A DNA stretch of 37,245 bases from the IMG/VR virus record IMGVR_UViG_3300022538_000121, positions 1 to 37,245 of that record. The stretch is one strand, 5' to 3'. Each line of letters starts with the position of its first letter. Positions within the stretch are counted from its first letter, which is position 1. Below the pieces are notes generated by a model. The model did no database searches. It was not told the DNA's origin and worked only from the letters and a program-made list of their open reading frames with translations. Shown in pieces: positions 12,917 to 19,139 of the stretch. This DNA comes from a virus. A program made the translations under genes and the position numbers.

Positions 12917-12946
12917 TTACAGTCGGAGCAGTGTTGCCCTTTTTTT
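12898..12946 (+). terminator. Strong Rho-independent terminator / attenuator
   Basis: AAGGGTAGCAC (12898-12908) pairs with GTGTTGCCCTT (12931-12941), 11 bp with GU pairs and a 22-base loop. T7 covers 12940-12946. The loop holds ACAGTCGGAGCA, complementary to a segment 137 bases downstream. Confidence 0.75.
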
Positions 12947-13078
12947 ATTGGGGCTGTCTGTTGCCAGTCTGGTCTGAGGGCAGCAACAGGGCATAGCTGT
13001 AGGCATCATAGAGCAGCAACGGTCTAAAGACCTATAAGATTTACCCCCTACTTATGGGCAGGTTGTTGCTCCGACTGT
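12919..13078 (+). ncRNA. Structured leader RNA closed by a 12-bp helix
   Basis: ACAGTCGGAGCA (12919-12930) is perfectly complementary to TGCTCCGACTGT (13067-13078). TGCCC (12935-12939) and GGGCA (13056-13060) extend it. Inside are hairpins CTGTTGC/GCAACAG (12958-12964, 12983-12989) and GGTC-TAAA-GACC (13021-13032). No protein gene is present from 12,917 to 13,194. It could be the second state of the attenuator or a small RNA in its own right. Confidence 0.5.
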
Positions 13079-13166
13079 ATTTTGGACTTGAAGCTGAGGA
13101 TTTTACCGTACCTTAAAATGGGTTAGACAATACAGGGTTATAAAAAACTGCGACGGTCTAAAGCAG

Positions 13167-13194
13167 AAAACCTCCTAAAACAGTAGGGGGTTTT
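13167..13194 (+). promoter_or_regulatory. Hairpin hiding a Shine-Dalgarno sequence
   Basis: AAAACCTCC (13167-13175) pairs with GGGGGTTTT (13186-13194), 9 bp. The GGGGG is the Shine-Dalgarno for the ATG at 13195, so the stem would block initiation. An 11-base sequence ACGGTCTAAAG precedes it (13153) and also occurs at 13019. Confidence 0.5.
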
Positions 13195-13227
13195 ATGCCT
13201 GCTCTGGTCAAAGCAGAATATGAGTAA
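13195..13227 (+). CDS. Possible 10-residue coupling peptide
   Basis: ATG to TAA encodes MPALVKAEYE, overlapping the start of the next gene, which has only a weak Shine-Dalgarno of its own. Translation of this micro-ORF may feed the next gene. There is no direct evidence beyond layout. Confidence 0.35.
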   Translation: MPALVKAEYE

Positions 13228-13438
13228 GTTCAAAGATATAAAAGATGGTGAGCCTGTAATATTGGAATATGTACAGGCAATGAAGGTCAAAGGCGCAAAG
13301 ATGAACTTCGCCTGTTGTGATTGTGGTTTAGTACATAATATCGTCTATATACCTTTGAAAACAAGGCTTAAAATCTATTTTTGGCGTGATAATCGAAGAA
13401 CAGCCAACAGAAGGCGAAGAAAAAATACGTCTCATTAG
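13220..13438 (+). CDS. Conserved phage protein (CCDCGLVH...WRDNRRTA)
   Basis: The product has 72 residues. FACCDCGLVH (about 31-40) and FWRDNRRTANRRRRK (53-67) match a small phage family I recognise by this signature. The function is unknown; the Cys cluster and basic tail suggest nucleic-acid binding. It overlaps the coupling peptide at its start. Confidence 0.65.
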   Translation: MSKFKDIKDGEPVILEYVQAMKVKGAKMNFACCDCGLVHNIVYIPLKTRLKIYFWRDNRRTANRRRRKNTSH

Positions 13439-13486
13439 AAAACCGGGATTAGCCAGAAACGAGGCGGAAGGGCGGACTGGTAAAGA

Positions 13487-13678
13487 ATGATGTATCAAGA
13501 ACTTACAGAATATGATTATTGTGTTTGTGGTGGTCGATTAGGTTGGGTTGAAATGAGTATAGGTAATCGACCAGTGCGAAAATGTGTTAGCTGTTCCCAA
13601 TATATACCAATTTCTATTTCGACAACATCTTGTGAAGAAAACATAACAAGGGAGCCGAGGCAAAAACAGCAGGTTTAA
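13487..13678 (+). CDS. Zinc-ribbon protein
   Basis: The product has 63 residues. DYCVCGGRLGW and RKCVSCSQYI form two knuckles about 20 residues apart. The next ATG lies two bases past its stop. The function is unknown. Confidence 0.6.
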   Translation: MMYQELTEYDYCVCGGRLGWVEMSIGNRPVRKCVSCSQYIPISISTTSCEENITREPRQKQQV

Positions 13679-13679
13679 A

Positions 13680-13796
13680 ATGGAAAGAAACTGCGAAAAC
13701 TGCATTTATAATGACGAATGTACCTGGCCTGAGAAACCTGACGGTGCTTGTACTGCTCACACTGACAAGAATGGTATCTGGTGTTGTTTAGAATGA
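13680..13796 (+). CDS. Cys-rich miniprotein
   Basis: The product has 38 residues: MERNCENCIYNDECTWPEKP, then a Cys, and WCCLE at the end, six Cys in all. It resembles the tiny CxNCxYxDxC phage proteins of unknown function. Its TGA overlaps the next ATG. Confidence 0.6.
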   Translation: MERNCENCIYNDECTWPEKPDGACTAHTDKNGIWCCLE

Positions 13797-13909
13797 TTGT
13801 ATTTGACGACTTACAACAGATTACTGAGTACAATGTTTTAATCAGGGCCAAACTAACAGAAATAGGCACTAAGACACCTGAACAGAGACTTTTAATAGAC
13901 GAGGCCTGA
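13793..13909 (+). CDS. Small protein with in-frame TGA; reading frame continues to 13966
   Basis: The first 38 codons (MIVFDDLQQITEYNVLIRAK...) end at TGA 13907-13909. The frame then stays open and helical (EKTNDFEQHLKEVREAFE) to a TGA at 13964-13966, which overlaps the next gene's ATG as in neighbouring gene pairs. So the ancestral gene probably spans 13793-13966. The internal TGA is either a nonsense mutation, a readthrough site or a sequencing error. TGA is used as a normal stop by many genes here, which argues against a recoded genome. Confidence 0.55.
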   Translation: MIVFDDLQQITEYNVLIRAKLTEIGTKTPEQRLLIDEA

Positions 13910-13962
13910 GAAAAGACTAATGACTTTGAACAACATCTAAAAGAGGTCAGGGAGGCTTTTGA

Positions 13963-14160
13963 ATGATAGCAGAAATACCTGATATTAAATTGTTTGGCCG
14001 CACATTATATATTGAGAGTAAAGAGGATTATGAAGGTGAAGCCAAAGATTACGCAAGTATGGCCGGCGAAGCTATTAACAAAGCTATAAAAGCACAATTT
14101 GACATGAAACCAGACTGGTATTACAAAGCTAAAGCCAGACATACATTAGGTTTAGATTGA
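13963..14160 (+). CDS. Small acidic hypothetical protein
   Basis: This 65-residue protein (MIAEIPDIKLFGRTLYIESK..., mostly helical after residue 20) is unrecognised. The upstream and downstream genes are coupled by overlap and by direct abutment. Confidence 0.6.
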   Translation: MIAEIPDIKLFGRTLYIESKEDYEGEAKDYASMAGEAINKAIKAQFDMKPDWYYKAKARHTLGLD

Positions 14161-14421
14161 ATGAGACAAGTAAACTATCAAAAACGTGAGATTTTAGAAA
14201 TTGAGTGGGACGATATAGTAACAAGGGCTGGATGGCATCAAATAACAAAGAAAAATCGTCCGGCTCCTTGTCGTTCTGTGGGATATTTCAATAAACAAAC
14301 GAAAAACTCAATAACTATGTCCTTGACTGTAGATGATGACAGCGAGGGCGAAGGATGTGATGTGCAGACAATCCCAAACGGTTGTATTAAGAGAATTCAT
14401 CGTATAAAAAGAGTTAAATAA
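14161..14421 (+). CDS. Hypothetical protein
   Basis: The product has 86 residues: a beta-rich middle (GYFNKQTKNSITMSLTVDDD) and a basic end. It starts directly after the previous TGA, and its TAA overlaps the ATG of the small terminase. I do not recognise it. Confidence 0.6.
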   Translation: MRQVNYQKREILEIEWDDIVTRAGWHQITKKNRPAPCRSVGYFNKQTKNSITMSLTVDDDSEGEGCDVQTIPNGCIKRIHRIKRVK

Positions 14422-14834
14422 TGACAGCTAAACAACAGGCTTTTGTGGATTACTATTGCTCAAATGGTTATAATGGGGTACAAGCTGCCAGAGATGCAGG
14501 GTATAAAGGTAGTTATAATACTTTACATGCTATAGCTGTTGAAAACTTACAAAAACCTACAATTAAGGCCGCTATCGATGATTATATAAGGAAAAGACAA
14601 GTTAAATGTGCGTTTAATAGAGAGCAATCTGAGCTTGAACTCATACAAGCTCAGCAAAGAGCTATTGCAAAGGGTGATATACCTTCAGAAATAGCCGCTA
14701 TAAGGGAGAAAAACGCCATATTTGCCTTAAGAACAGAGAATATACACAGTACAAGCGACCAGCAGCGTGAGTTAGACGAGAAAGAGGCTGTTGAGGCTAA
14801 ACGTATATCAAGGCTAAGGTTAAGGACAGGCTAA
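14421..14834 (+). CDS. terS: Terminase small subunit
   Basis: The product has 137 residues. The N-terminal half has the small-terminase pattern: MTAKQQAFVDYYCSNGYNG, QAARDAGYKGS, then LQKPTIKAAIDDYIRKRQ, a helix-turn-helix that recognises packaging sites. The C-terminal part is helical and probably oligomerises. The protein would select viral DNA for the large subunit. The large subunit lies 2.3 kb downstream rather than adjacent, which is unusual. Confidence 0.85.
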   Translation: MTAKQQAFVDYYCSNGYNGVQAARDAGYKGSYNTLHAIAVENLQKPTIKAAIDDYIRKRQVKCAFNREQSELELIQAQQRAIAKGDIPSEIAAIREKNAIFALRTENIHSTSDQQRELDEKEAVEAKRISRLRLRTG

Positions 14835-15205
14835 TGAAGTGCCTGAATGATAACTGTGATAACGTACTGACGGGCCGGCAGCGGACGTTTTGTAGCGATA
14901 AGTGTCGTAAGGCTATAAGTCGGACAAATAAAGCTATCGAGGATGGACGACAAGGCGTTAACTCGGACAGACCTGACCATAAGTCGGACACTTTGTCCGG
15001 GTTTAGTGCTAAGTCGGACACAACGCCGGCCATCTTATTAGGTGTGCCCGGTATGCCAACTGCAACCGAAGTGGCGTTGGGTATAAACCCTCGACCAGCT
15101 ACTAATCCTAACGTTCAGGCTATTTGGGACAGACGCAATACTCAAGGTCAGCCTTCGCTGTATGGCGACTGGCCGGACAGGACTAAAACAGAGACTATAG
15201 CATAG
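14834..15205 (+). CDS. Zinc-binding N-terminal protein, unknown function
   Basis: The product has 123 residues. CLNDNCDNVLTGRQRTFCSDKC (3-24) has four Cys in a treble-clef-like pattern. The rest is Pro/Gly-rich and disordered-looking. It is coupled to the small terminase (TAATG), so it may act in packaging or DNA binding. Confidence 0.6.
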   Translation: MKCLNDNCDNVLTGRQRTFCSDKCRKAISRTNKAIEDGRQGVNSDRPDHKSDTLSGFSAKSDTTPAILLGVPGMPTATEVALGINPRPATNPNVQAIWDRRNTQGQPSLYGDWPDRTKTETIA

Positions 15206-15216
15206 GAGCCACAAGG

Positions 15217-15309
15217 ATGAACCACAAGGCGTTAAAAAGGAAAATGAAGGGTAGGGGGTGCAAAAAAGGCTTAACCCCCCAAAGGGGCGGTGGCTGCGGA
15301 ATACATTAG
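15217..15309 (+). CDS. Basic miniprotein
   Basis: The product has 30 residues: MNHKALKRKMKGRGCKKGLT, ending in a Gly-rich CGIH. It is strongly basic and has a Shine-Dalgarno-like AAGG at a short distance. It may be real or a chance frame. Confidence 0.35.
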   Translation: MNHKALKRKMKGRGCKKGLTPQRGGGCGIH

Positions 15310-15354
15310 CCACCCACACATTTATATAGGATTTCGGTTTATGGACAGCTTTGG

Positions 15355-15384
15355 TTGACAATAGTTAAGATAGGCAATTATGAT
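15355..15384 (+). promoter_or_regulatory. Candidate rightward promoter
   Basis: TTGACA (15355-15360), an 18-base spacer, TATGAT (15379-15384). It overlaps the start codon of the CxC miniprotein, so its transcript would begin inside that gene. Confidence 0.45.
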
Positions 15385-15484
15385 TACTTGTAATTGTGGA
15401 ATGAAATATTTGATATTTGGGTTTGAGTGGTATATTATCACTTGTAGTTGTGGCGTGGTTCATAGGGAAGGTTTGTATAAATGA
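15380..15484 (+). CDS. Twin-CxC miniprotein
   Basis: The product has 34 residues: MITCNCGMKYLIFGFEWYII then TCSCGVVH. Two CxC motifs are 18 residues apart. Its TGA overlaps the next ATG, which supports it being translated. Confidence 0.5.
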   Translation: MITCNCGMKYLIFGFEWYIITCSCGVVHREGLYK

Positions 15485-15567
15485 CCAGTTTTGAACGAAA
15501 GTTAGGTTGGTTTGAGATTGTTATAATTATAATTGGAATATTAATTTGGTTAGGTTTTTCGTGGTAA
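15481..15567 (+). CDS. 28-residue membrane miniprotein
   Basis: MTSFERKLGWFEIVIIIIGI with LIWLGFSW is one membrane helix with a short basic N-terminus. It overlaps the CxC protein by four bases (ATGA). It could be a small holin or a membrane regulator; no assignment is safe. Confidence 0.5.
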   Translation: MTSFERKLGWFEIVIIIIGILIWLGFSW

Positions 15568-15571
15568 GTAA

Positions 15572-15757
15572 ATGATAGACGAGAAATTAAAGGCCGCTTT
15601 GAATGACGAAGGTATGAGATTGAGCAGGATTCTGCCTAAATTTTATGGTAAGATTACTTTTAACTTCTATAATGGTAATTATGTAAATATGAATATAGAG
15701 CAGAGTATCAAAAAGGACAACCTTAACGAAAGGAGCAAAAATGGAACGAATTTGTAA
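15572..15757 (+). CDS. Small hypothetical protein
   Basis: The product has 61 residues: MIDEKLKAALNDEGMRLSRI then a beta hairpin (GKITFNFYNGNYVNMNIEQS). Its end overlaps the next gene, whose AAAGGAGC Shine-Dalgarno lies inside it. Confidence 0.6.
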   Translation: MIDEKLKAALNDEGMRLSRILPKFYGKITFNFYNGNYVNMNIEQSIKKDNLNERSKNGTNL

Positions 15758-16235
15758 GTGGAAAAGGAAGCCCAAAGGCGCACCAGATGCCGATATTGCA
15801 GTTGATTACATTGAGGACATCAAAAAGAAGCGAGGTGGTATAACTGCTCAATTACTGGTGATTGAAGCTGGTAGGAAAAAGTCGCCTTTGCACGATTGTT
15901 TCGAATGGGACGATACTAAGGCATCAGTTCAATGGCGAATCGAGCAAGGGCGGAAGCTTCTAATGGAATTGGTCGTAGCTGTGATTGAAGATGAAGATGA
16001 AGAACCTGTATATGTTCGTTGTTTTATTTCGCCGCTTGAAGTAGAAAAAAAAGGTGGAACGAGCTATTTAACAATTAAAGAAATTTGCAGCGACGAAGAA
16101 CTTAATGCAGCTTACCTGCGTCAGTTAAAAATGGAGATGAATAGTTTTGTTACTAAGATTGAAAACTATGCTTATTATCGCAAGAATAAGTCTCTTTGTT
16201 TGGTTGTCGAAACAATTAAAAAGGTAAAGATATAG
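15741..16235 (+). CDS. Conserved phage protein of unknown function
   Basis: The product has 164 residues. The motif KSPLHDCFEWDDTKASVQWR (about 51-70) and the following helix recur in phage proteins encoded near packaging genes. The C-terminal third is helical and basic. No membrane segment or catalytic motif is clear. The five-base-period tract follows directly after its stop. Confidence 0.65.
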   Translation: MERICKWKRKPKGAPDADIAVDYIEDIKKKRGGITAQLLVIEAGRKKSPLHDCFEWDDTKASVQWRIEQGRKLLMELVVAVIEDEDEEPVYVRCFISPLEVEKKGGTSYLTIKEICSDEELNAAYLRQLKMEMNSFVTKIENYAYYRKNKSLCLVVETIKKVKI

Positions 16236-16376
16236 TTGTGTATTGTTTAGTTAGGTTTTGTTGTGTTAGGATTAGTTGTGTTTGGTTCGATTAGGTTATG
16301 TCAGTTTTGTCCAGTTATGTTTGGCTTGGTTAGGTTCCGCTTGGTTCTGTCGTGTTAGGTTTCGTTCCGTTATGTC
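16235..16376 (+). repeat. Degenerate pentanucleotide tract (NNGTT)n
   Basis: Starting at 16235, GTT recurs every five bases for 29 units. 20 units are exact GTT and the others differ mostly by one base (GTC, GCT, GTA, GAT, ATT). One single-base phase shift lies near 16300-16304. The two flanking positions of each unit vary. It is noncoding, lies between the small and large terminase genes, and ends about 40 bases before the next gene. Confidence 0.8.
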
Positions 16377-16421
16377 AGTTAAGTATAAATTTATAACAAC
16401 CTTAAAAAAGGAGTAATGAAA

Positions 16422-17054
16422 ATGGCAAAGGAAAAACAAGTAATTGTTATTAAAAAACCAAATTTTAAGTATCTTACAATAAATATTGTAGGTACTGAGC
16501 CTTTGAATGTTCATCGGCTTTCCAAAAAACTCAAAGAAGAGTTTGATGCCAGAGATAAAAATAAACCTATAAAGAAAGAAGGTTCAAGAGATAAACAGGC
16601 AGAGTTTTTGAACTCTTTATATTACATTAACTCTGATTGTGAAGAAATTTCCGAACCGATAAAGCTAACTAAGACATCCCGTTTCGGATTTCCTGCGAGC
16701 GGATTTAAGAAGGCAATGGTTTCTGCCTGTCGGCAATACAAAAATTTGAAAATGTCTGAGATGCGTGGTCGGTTTTTTGTCCAAAATCGTTTCGTGGAAA
16801 TAAAAGGAAAACCTGTAAAAGATGAATTTTGGCGGAGGATAGGTGGTAAAGGCCCTGGTACGGGCACACCAGACATAGGAATAAGAGCAGTATTTCCTGA
16901 ATGGACAGCCCAATTAAAAATCAGATATAATGCTGATGTAATATCAGCGGATTCTATTATAAATCTTTTATCAACGGCTGGATTTAGCGTTGGTATTGGC
17001 GAAGATAGGCCAGATAAATCAGGAAATACTTTTGGTATGTGGAAAGTAGTATAG
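16422..17054 (+). CDS. Conserved phage protein, possibly RAMP-like
   Basis: The product has 210 residues from the second ATG of ATGAAAATG, with GGAG at the better distance. The N-terminus is beta-rich. The C-terminus GFSVGIGEDRPDKSGNTFGM is a glycine-rich loop similar to the G-rich loop of RAMP/Cas7-type RNA-binding folds, but this is only a resemblance. The family is familiar from phages as hypothetical. The terminator at 17096 follows its stop by about 40 bases. Confidence 0.5.
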   Translation: MAKEKQVIVIKKPNFKYLTINIVGTEPLNVHRLSKKLKEEFDARDKNKPIKKEGSRDKQAEFLNSLYYINSDCEEISEPIKLTKTSRFGFPASGFKKAMVSACRQYKNLKMSEMRGRFFVQNRFVEIKGKPVKDEFWRRIGGKGPGTGTPDIGIRAVFPEWTAQLKIRYNADVISADSIINLLSTAGFSVGIGEDRPDKSGNTFGMWKVV

Positions 17055-17095
17055 TAAAAACTTAACTAAATAGTTTGGGACAATCGTATAAAGCG

Positions 17096-17130
17096 AAGCC
17101 CTGTGACCGAAAGGTTGTGGGGCTTTTTTT
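17096..17130 (+). terminator. Terminator directly before the large terminase
   Basis: A 13-bp stem (17096-17108 with 17113-17125, several GU pairs) carries a GAAA tetraloop, with T7 at 17124-17130. The large-terminase ATG is at 17134, so its only Shine-Dalgarno-like GGGG lies inside the 3' arm. Confidence 0.85.
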
Positions 17131-17133
17131 ATT

Positions 17134-18741
17134 ATGGAATTAACGCCGAAAGACATAGCGAGTGTAGATGCGGCTTACTGGGCTGATTTGAATATGATAC
17201 GCCTTGAAGGCAATGTTCCCTTTTCGCTAAAGGGTCACAAATTTCAACTTGATATCATGCAATGTCCGGCGAGACATATAGTAGTTATGAAAGCCGCACA
17301 GATGACGATAACGACTATTTTTATTTTAAGGTCATTACACGGTTTGATTTTTGGTCATTATCCTACAGGAGTTATATATTATTTTCCAACTACCAGAAGT
17401 GTGGAGAAGTTTTCCAAGACCCGTTTTGGACCGTTGATTGCCGATAATCCTTGTATTCGCAAGCATTTGAAGAATACCAATAGTGTTTTTGTCAAACGGG
17501 TTGGTCGGTCAAATTTAAGTTTCGAGGGTTGTACTGCAACAATGAACATACAGGGTAAAAAGGATTCTACTGCTACAAGGTCAACCCCTGCTGATATTGT
17601 TATTCGTGATGAACGGGATTTATTTGCTAACGAAATGGCTGAACAGACCAATCAGAGAACCCAACATTCAATGATACAAGGCGAGGTTGATTTGGGCACT
17701 CCGACAATGCCGGACTGGGGAGTTGATAAAATCTGGCAAAAGAGCAATCAGAATCACCAGTTAATAAAATGCAATAAATGCAATACATATACTTGTCTTG
17801 ACACTGAATTTCCAGCCTGTATCCACTACAAAAACGATATTGCTTTTCGCGCTTGTAAAAAATGCGGTAATGAAATCTTTCCACGTGACGGTGAATGGGT
17901 TCCCAAATATCCCTCAAGGTGGGATGCCAAGAATCCTAATTTGGGCATTTGTGGTTATTGGCCAACTCAATTGATTTCGTCATATATAGATTTGACCCGT
18001 ATGATGATTAGATATAACGACCCCGATACCAATAAGGGTGAATTTTACAATGCTGTTTTGGGTCGACCTCATATAGATGTAGAGAACAGGTTGCTTTTAA
18101 GTGATGTTTATTCCTGTTGTACTAATGACCGTATGCTGATGGGGCATTCCGGCCCGTGCGCTATGGGTATAGACAATGACAAGGTGAAGCATATTGTCAT
18201 AGGTTATCGTTCAGGTAAGAGGTATGTTATTGTAAAAGTTGTACGAACTTCTGACAAGAAAGATATACATGACTTAATGCGGAGGTTCAATGTGCGCAGT
18301 GCTGTTATTGATGCTCTTCCAAATCAGGATTCAGCCAGAGAGTTTCAAGAATATTACAAGAACAGATTGTATATGTGTTTTTATACTGTCAACCAACAGA
18401 GTGATATTGTATGGCGGCTTAAAGATGGGGTTGTTAAGGTTAATCGCAATGATATATTTGATGATAGCCACTGTCTTGTTACTGGTGGTTTTTTAGAAAT
18501 ACCAGAGAAGTCATCTGAAATCGAAGAGTTTGCTATTCAAGTTTGCAATGCTGCCAAGACTTATGTTGATGATGATATTACAGGTTCGCAAAAGTGTATC
18601 TATCGAAAAATGGGCGATGACCATTATCGAAATGCCTTAAATTATTTCAAAATAGCCTGTAAAAGGATTGGTAAAGTTGCGAGGGATGGGAGTCATAGAA
18701 ATCAACAGGAAAATGTTATAAGTAACTATGCGAGGATATAA
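17134..18741 (+). CDS. terL: Terminase large subunit (ATPase-nuclease)
   Basis: This 535-residue motor packages DNA into the prohead and cuts it. A Walker A-like loop lies at KAAQMTIT (53-60) and Walker B at DIVIRDE (154-160). A four-Cys zinc ribbon is at C213, C216, C241 and C244. The nuclease domain starts at MGIDNDK (Asp347), with VIDALPN (Asp393) as a second metal ligand. The inserted zinc ribbon recalls GpA-type terminases. Translation lacks a free Shine-Dalgarno because of the terminator stem. Confidence 0.9.
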   Translation: MELTPKDIASVDAAYWADLNMIRLEGNVPFSLKGHKFQLDIMQCPARHIVVMKAAQMTITTIFILRSLHGLIFGHYPTGVIYYFPTTRSVEKFSKTRFGPLIADNPCIRKHLKNTNSVFVKRVGRSNLSFEGCTATMNIQGKKDSTATRSTPADIVIRDERDLFANEMAEQTNQRTQHSMIQGEVDLGTPTMPDWGVDKIWQKSNQNHQLIKCNKCNTYTCLDTEFPACIHYKNDIAFRACKKCGNEIFPRDGEWVPKYPSRWDAKNPNLGICGYWPTQLISSYIDLTRMMIRYNDPDTNKGEFYNAVLGRPHIDVENRLLLSDVYSCCTNDRMLMGHSGPCAMGIDNDKVKHIVIGYRSGKRYVIVKVVRTSDKKDIHDLMRRFNVRSAVIDALPNQDSAREFQEYYKNRLYMCFYTVNQQSDIVWRLKDGVVKVNRNDIFDDSHCLVTGGFLEIPEKSSEIEEFAIQVCNAAKTYVDDDITGSQKCIYRKMGDDHYRNALNYFKIACKRIGKVARDGSHRNQQENVISNYARI

Positions 18742-18744
18742 ATA

Positions 18745-18927
18745 ATGGGTGGTATATTTGCGAAACCAAGAGTAGTTACTGCACCGGCCGTGCCTCCTCC
18801 TCCCCCGATACCGGAAGTTGATGAGGAAGGTGTCAGGCCGAGGCGCAGGCGTCGGGGCAGGGCAGAGACTTTTATAACAGGTGAACTGGAACCTGAAACT
18901 TTAGGCAAGAAAAGGCTTTTGGGATAA
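18745..18927 (+). CDS. Small head-region protein (RRRRRGRAETFITGE)
   Basis: The product has 60 residues: a proline-rich N-terminus (APAVPPPPPIPEVDEEG), then RPRRRRRGRAETFITGELEP and a C-terminal LGKKRLLG. This arginine-rich plus LLG layout is common between terminase and portal in podovirus-type phages. The role is unknown; it may be virion-associated. Confidence 0.7.
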   Translation: MGGIFAKPRVVTAPAVPPPPPIPEVDEEGVRPRRRRRGRAETFITGELEPETLGKKRLLG

Positions 18928-18944
18928 ATAGGGATTAACGAAGT

Positions 18945-19139
18945 ATGTTTGAGCGGCATTTTAAGAATGAGGACTGTATTAAAGATAAGATTACCGAAGC
19001 TCATCGGCGTGGCGTTTGTGATAGTAGTGGTCGTTCTATAAAAACGAGCAGCGGGGTTACTGCTAAACCTGTTATTACTCCGTCTTGTGCAAAGGTGTAT
19101 GTTTATAGAGAAGGTAAAATGGTCTTGAAAAATGGCTGA
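18945..19139 (+). CDS. Small hypothetical protein
   Basis: The product has 64 residues, basic, ending AKVYVYREGKMVLKNG. It overlaps the portal start by eight bases. No family is recognised. Confidence 0.55.
   Translation: MFERHFKNEDCIKDKITEAHRRGVCDSSGRSIKTSSGVTAKPVITPSCAKVYVYREGKMVLKNG

Noticed and set aside
12898-12946. T-box riboswitch (AGGGTAGCACCGC resembles the T-box sequence)
   Set aside because: The likely leader is only about 50 nt before the motif, with no Stem I or specifier loop, and the match has a mismatch in the conserved part. Treated as a terminator instead.
13220-13966. A phage using a recoded TGA throughout
   Set aside because: Many genes in both arms end with TGA and overlap the next ATG, so TGA is a normal stop here.
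16296-16514. A 72-residue minus-strand protein with a repetitive Asn/Gln/Lys end
   Set aside because: It is the reverse reading of the five-base-period tract and of the start of the next gene; no ribosome-binding site or family.
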